Shown here piece after piece: positions 15,394 through 18,770 of a DNA stretch of 18,770 bases. Under the pieces are notes generated by a model. It searched no databases. It was not told the DNA's origin and saw only the letters and a list, made by a program, of their open reading frames with translations. The translations under genes and the position numbers were made by a program. The stretch covers positions 1 through 18,770 of the forward strand of contig JAGHCO010000066.1 of the NCBI GenBank assembly GCA_021160405.1, in the 5' to 3' direction. How positions within the stretch are numbered: the stretch's first letter is position 1; each line of letters begins with the position of its first letter. The DNA is from Candidatus Aerophobota bacterium (lineage in GTDB: Bacteria; Aerophobota; Aerophobia; Aerophobales; JAGHCO01).

Positions 15394-16410
15394 ATGAAAG
15401 AGGCTATGTTTTATGAAAAGATAGGGGGAAACAGAGTAAGATGCTATCTTTGTCCTCACAGATGTAAAATCTCCCCAGGGAAAAGGGGAATCTGTGGGGT
15501 AAGAGAAAACAGAGAAGGAACGCTTTACACTTTAGTATACCAAAAGGTAGTTAGCTGGGCAGTGGATCCCATTGAGAAAAAACCGCTTTATCATTTTTAC
15601 CCGGGAGAAGATGCTTTTTCCATAGCCACAGTAGGGTGCAACTTTCACTGTTTGCACTGCCAAAACTACAGTATTTCCCAGTTTTCTAAAGAAAGAGAAG
15701 ATATCCCAGGAGAGGATATCTCTCCTGAGGAAATAATAAGGTTAGCTAAACAAAAGAAAACTAAGATTATTGCCTATACTTACACCGAGCCTACTATTTT
15801 TTTTGAATACGCCTATGATACTTGCCGATTAGCTAAAAAAGAGGGGATAAAGAATGTCTTTGTTACCAATGGATATATTGAAGAGGAACCCCTAAGAGAA
15901 ATAGCTCCCTATATGGATGCAGCTAATGTAGACCTTAAATCTATAAGGGAGGAATTTTATAACAAGATCTGTGGAGCACATCTTAATCCTGTTCTTAAAA
16001 CTTTGAAATTGATGAAAGAATTGGGAATCTGGGTTGAGGTGACCACCCTTATCATTCCCACTTTAAATGATTCAAAAGGGGAACAAAAAGAAATAGCTAA
16101 TTTTATAGCTACCTTAGGGAAGGAGACTCCTTGGCACATCAGTAGATTCTATCCAGCTTACAGGCTAACTAATCTTCCTCCTACTCCTGCAGAAACCCTT
16201 CATCAAGCTCGCAGGATAGGACTGGAAGCTGGATTAAAATATGTGTATGTAGGTAATCTTCCTAAAAATGAGGGAGAAAATACTTATTGTCCTAATTGTG
16301 GAAGAATAATCATTAATAGGAGTGGATACTGGATAGGAAAAATTAAAATTAAACAGGGAAGGTGTGGATACTGTAGTTTCCCTATAGAAGGGGTATGGAA
16401 ATTTAAATGA
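15394..16410 (+). CDS. amrS: AmmeMemoRadiSam system radical SAM enzyme (AmrS)
   Basis: This 338-residue radical SAM protein carries the cluster motif CNFHCLHC (Cys82, Cys86, Cys89) within TVGCNFHCLHCQNYSISQ, the signature of the AmrS family. An N-terminal Cys-rich block CYLCPHRCKISPGKRGICGVR (17-37; Cys17, 20, 24, 34) and a C-terminal four-Cys block (Cys299/302 and Cys324/327) probably bind metal. The family is defined by co-occurrence with MEMO-like and AMMECR1-like proteins; the reaction is not settled. Neither partner is in this window. The gene overlaps gatB by 4 bases (ATGA), so it is co-translated with a tRNA amidotransferase subunit. The ribosome-binding site is weak. The family call is firm; function is open. 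Confidence 0.9.
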   Translation: MKEAMFYEKIGGNRVRCYLCPHRCKISPGKRGICGVRENREGTLYTLVYQKVVSWAVDPIEKKPLYHFYPGEDAFSIATVGCNFHCLHCQNYSISQFSKEREDIPGEDISPEEIIRLAKQKKTKIIAYTYTEPTIFFEYAYDTCRLAKKEGIKNVFVTNGYIEEEPLREIAPYMDAANVDLKSIREEFYNKICGAHLNPVLKTLKLMKELGIWVEVTTLIIPTLNDSKGEQKEIANFIATLGKETPWHISRFYPAYRLTNLPPTPAETLHQARRIGLEAGLKYVYVGNLPKNEGENTYCPNCGRIIINRSGYWIGKIKIKQGRCGYCSFPIEGVWKFK

Positions 16411-17846
16411 AGTATATAATAAATATTGGCTTAGAAGTTCATGTAGAACTTCTCACTCGAAGTAAACTATTCTGTGGTTGTAGCACTGAGTTTGGGTCTC
16501 CTCCCAATACTCAAACCTGTCCGATATGTTTGGGTCTGCCGGGAGTACTTCCTGTAATTAACAAAAAAGCAGTAGAATATACAATTGCTACAGCCTTAGC
16601 CTTAAACTGCAAAATTTTGTCTTTTTGTAGATTTGCCCGCAAAAATTATTATTATCCAGATCTACCTAAAAACTATCAGATTTCTCAGTATAAAGAACCC
16701 ATAGCTAAGGAAGGATGGCTTCAGATTGAGGTAAATGGAAAAACTAAACGTATTAGAATACAGAGAGTGCATCTAGAAGAGGACGCTGGTAAGCTAATTC
16801 ATGGTTATTCTACTAAAGATGCTCATGATGAGCCCTGGAGTTTTGTTGATTATAATAGAGCTGGGATACCCTTAATGGAGATTGTCTCTTATCCTGATAT
16901 TAATTCTCCAGAGGAGGCCTATCAGTATCTTATTGATTTGAAGAAAATTTTGCAGTATTTAAAGGTAAGTGATTGTAATATGGAGGAAGGCTCCTTAAGA
17001 TGCGATGCCAATATTTCTTTAACCCCTCGGGAAGAAGAAATGGGAGTAAAAACAGAGCTTAAAAATATGAATTCCTTTAAAGATTTAAAAGATGCACTTA
17101 TCTCAGAGGTAAAAAGGCAAGCCAATGTTTTAGATCAAGGAAAAAGGGTGGTTCAGGAAACCTGCCTCTGGGACATCAAAAAAAAGAAAACTGTCTCCAT
17201 GAGAACTAAGGAAGAAGCTCATGATTACCGCTACTTCCCTGAGCCTGATCTTTTGCCTATTAAAATAGAGAAGGAATGGATGGAAAAAATAAAGGAAAAG
17301 ATTCCCGAACTCCCCTCTAACCGCTTTGAAAGATTTATCAAGGAGTATGAGCTACCCTCTTACGATGCTGAGGTTCTCACTGACTCCAGAGACTTAGCCG
17401 ATTATTTTGAGGAATGCGTAAAACTATTTCCCCATCCTAAAATAGTGAGCAATTGGGTAATGGGTGAGCTTCTGAGGCTGGTAAAAAGGGAAGGGAAATC
17501 GCTGGATAAAGTAAAGATTACTCCTGCTGCACTTGCTGAGATTTTAGCTGAGGTGAAGAAAGGAACGCTAAGTGGTAGTTTAGCTAAAGAAGCGATAGAG
17601 GTGATGTTTAAAACGGGAAAGGGGATAAAACAGATAATAGAGGAAAGGGGACTTCGGCAAATAAGCGATAAGGAAAGTTTAAGAAAAATGGCAGAGGAGG
17701 TAATTAAAGAAAATCCTAAGGCAGTAGGAGATTTTCAAAAGGGGAAAAAAGAAGCTTTAGGGTATCTTGTAGGTCAGTTGATGAAGAAAACTAAAGGGAA
17801 AGCTAACCCAAAACTGGCAAACAAAATTATTAGGGAAAAAATATGA
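16407..17846 (+). CDS. gatB: Asp-tRNA(Asn)/Glu-tRNA(Gln) amidotransferase subunit B
   Basis: This 479-residue GatB binds mischarged Glu-tRNA(Gln) or Asp-tRNA(Asn) and carries out the kinase and transamidation step with ammonia from GatA. The start GLEVHVELLTRSKLFCGCS, the zinc site C-x-C-x12-C-x-x-C (Cys23, 25, 38, 41), VHLEEDAGKL, DYNRAGIPLMEIVS and MEEGSLRCDANISL are hallmarks. The C-terminal YqeY-like helical tail (about 330-479) is complete. gatA and gatC, often adjacent, are not in the window. It overlaps amrS and argF by 4 bases at each end, forming a coupled three-gene unit. The organism therefore probably uses indirect tRNA amidation. Confidence 0.97.
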   Translation: MKYIINIGLEVHVELLTRSKLFCGCSTEFGSPPNTQTCPICLGLPGVLPVINKKAVEYTIATALALNCKILSFCRFARKNYYYPDLPKNYQISQYKEPIAKEGWLQIEVNGKTKRIRIQRVHLEEDAGKLIHGYSTKDAHDEPWSFVDYNRAGIPLMEIVSYPDINSPEEAYQYLIDLKKILQYLKVSDCNMEEGSLRCDANISLTPREEEMGVKTELKNMNSFKDLKDALISEVKRQANVLDQGKRVVQETCLWDIKKKKTVSMRTKEEAHDYRYFPEPDLLPIKIEKEWMEKIKEKIPELPSNRFERFIKEYELPSYDAEVLTDSRDLADYFEECVKLFPHPKIVSNWVMGELLRLVKREGKSLDKVKITPAALAEILAEVKKGTLSGSLAKEAIEVMFKTGKGIKQIIEERGLRQISDKESLRKMAEEVIKENPKAVGDFQKGKKEALGYLVGQLMKKTKGKANPKLANKIIREKI

Positions 17847-18760
17847 AGAAAGATTTTATCTGTATTTGGGATTTAGATAAAAGCAAAATTTTAAATTTAT
17901 TCCAATCAGCTAACTATTTAAAGAAATTAACAAAGGAAGGAAAAGTTTATCATCCTCTTGAGGGGAAAACCTTAGCTATGATCTTTGAGAAATCTTCTAC
18001 TCGAACCAGGGTATCTTTTGAAGTGGGAATGTATCAGTTAGGAGGAAGATCTCTCTTTCTCTCAAGTCAGGATATCCAATTGGGAAGAGGGGAAAGTATT
18101 GAGGATACTGCCCGGGTTCTATCCAGATATGTAGATGGGATTATGATTCGTACAACTGAGCACCAAAGAGTAGAAAGACTAGCTAAAGCATCTACTGTAC
18201 CAGTAATCAATGGTCTTACCGATTTGCTTCATCCCTGTCAGGCTCTTTCAGATTATTATACTCTTTGGGAAAAGGAGAAGGAATTAGATAAAATTAAGTT
18301 AGCCTATATAGGAGATGGAAACAATGTTTGTCATTCTTTAATCCTGGGAGCAGCAAAACTAAATATATCAATCTGGGTAGCTACTCCGAAGGAATATCAA
18401 CCTCAAAAAAAAATAATAAAGATAATAAAAAAAGCTAAAGAGGGGGAGGAGAAAATACATCTTTTAAGAGATCCTAAACAAGCAGTAGAACAAGCAGATG
18501 TTGTTTATACTGATGTTTGGACAAGCATGGGATGGGAGAAGGAAACAGAGATAAGAAAAAAGATCTTTCAGCCCTACCAGTTAAATTTAGCTCTTTTAAG
18601 CAAAGCAAAACCAGATGCTCTGGTGATGCACTGTTTACCTGCCCACAGGGGAGAGGAAATTACCAATGAGGTAATTGATGGAAAAAATAGTATTGTCTTT
18701 GAACAGGCTGAAAATAGACTTCATCTCCAGAAAGCTATCTTGTTAGATTTGCTTGGATAA
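17843..18760 (+). CDS. argF: Ornithine carbamoyltransferase
   Basis: This complete 305-residue enzyme makes citrulline from ornithine and carbamoyl phosphate in arginine synthesis (or the reverse in arginine breakdown). The carbamoyl-phosphate site STRTR (52-56) and HPCQ (130-133) are present, as are the ornithine-binding DVWTSMG (224-230) and HCLPAHRG (263-270). The SMG loop and HCLP distinguish it from aspartate carbamoyltransferase. Its start overlaps the gatB stop by 4 bases. The anabolic role is likelier from its length, but no other arg genes are visible to confirm it. Only 10 bases remain after its stop before the window ends. Confidence 0.96.
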   Translation: MKKDFICIWDLDKSKILNLFQSANYLKKLTKEGKVYHPLEGKTLAMIFEKSSTRTRVSFEVGMYQLGGRSLFLSSQDIQLGRGESIEDTARVLSRYVDGIMIRTTEHQRVERLAKASTVPVINGLTDLLHPCQALSDYYTLWEKEKELDKIKLAYIGDGNNVCHSLILGAAKLNISIWVATPKEYQPQKKIIKIIKKAKEGEEKIHLLRDPKQAVEQADVVYTDVWTSMGWEKETEIRKKIFQPYQLNLALLSKAKPDALVMHCLPAHRGEEITNEVIDGKNSIVFEQAENRLHLQKAILLDLLG

Positions 18761-18770
18761 AGCAAAAAAA

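Noticed and set aside
1..18770. CRISPR arrays, tRNA or rRNA genes, insertion-sequence transposases
   Set aside because: None seen on either strand; the repeats present are too short and too diverged to be CRISPR, and no transposase-like protein is encoded.

Overview
The window looks like a chromosomal segment from an AT-rich, probably anaerobic bacterium. The coding sequences are rich in Lys, Glu and Ile, most genes have clear Shine-Dalgarno sequences (AGGAG or GGAGG), and genes are tightly packed, often with ATGA stop/start overlaps. Phenylacetate-CoA ligases beside an ACT protein and an AmmeMemoRadiSam radical SAM enzyme suggest an anaerobe, perhaps from an uncultured phylum or a Firmicutes relative. 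The taxon cannot be fixed from sequence reading alone.

Layout. From 1 to 15251 every gene is on the minus strand. From 15394 to 18760 every gene is on the plus strand, so 15252-15393 is a divergent promoter region. Read in the direction of transcription, the minus-strand units are: (a) a fruK-like sugar-phosphate kinase, grpE, dnaK and dnaJ; (b) a RelE-type toxin-antitoxin pair; (c) mtaB, a tRNA methylthiotransferase; (d) a paaK-type ligase plus a tandem ACT-domain protein; (e) a complete branched-chain/aromatic amino-acid ABC transporter (binding protein, two permeases, two ATPases), followed by a second paaK-like gene and a PaaI-type thioesterase cut by the window edge. The plus-strand unit is amrS-gatB-argF, joined by two 4-base overlaps.

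How the genes may work together. Units (d) and (e) look like one module: uptake of amino acids or aromatic acids, interconversion of an aryl acid and its CoA thioester, thioester hydrolysis, and an ACT-domain amino-acid sensor. The downstream paaK copy lacks the C-terminal GKAKR lysine segment and has a changed nucleotide-binding loop, so the two ligases are probably not equivalent. Units (a) to (c) preserve the outline of the Firmicutes-type dnaK locus (hrcA-grpE-dnaK-dnaJ-prmA-rsmE-mtaB), with fruK where hrcA would be and a toxin-antitoxin pair where prmA-rsmE would be. No CIRCE operator is visible.

The most unusual signal is intergenic. Three of the gaps hold degenerate short tandem repeats with periods of 7, 8 or 9 bp. 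In each gap an array begins within about 11 bases after the stop codon of a minus-strand gene (the ACT gene, mtaB, grpE). Between grpE and dnaK, two period-8 arrays face each other and could form a long stem in the transcript whose register can slip in 8-nt steps. A separate A/T-flanked GGGGAC hairpin, resembling REP elements, lies in the predicted leader of the transporter operon.
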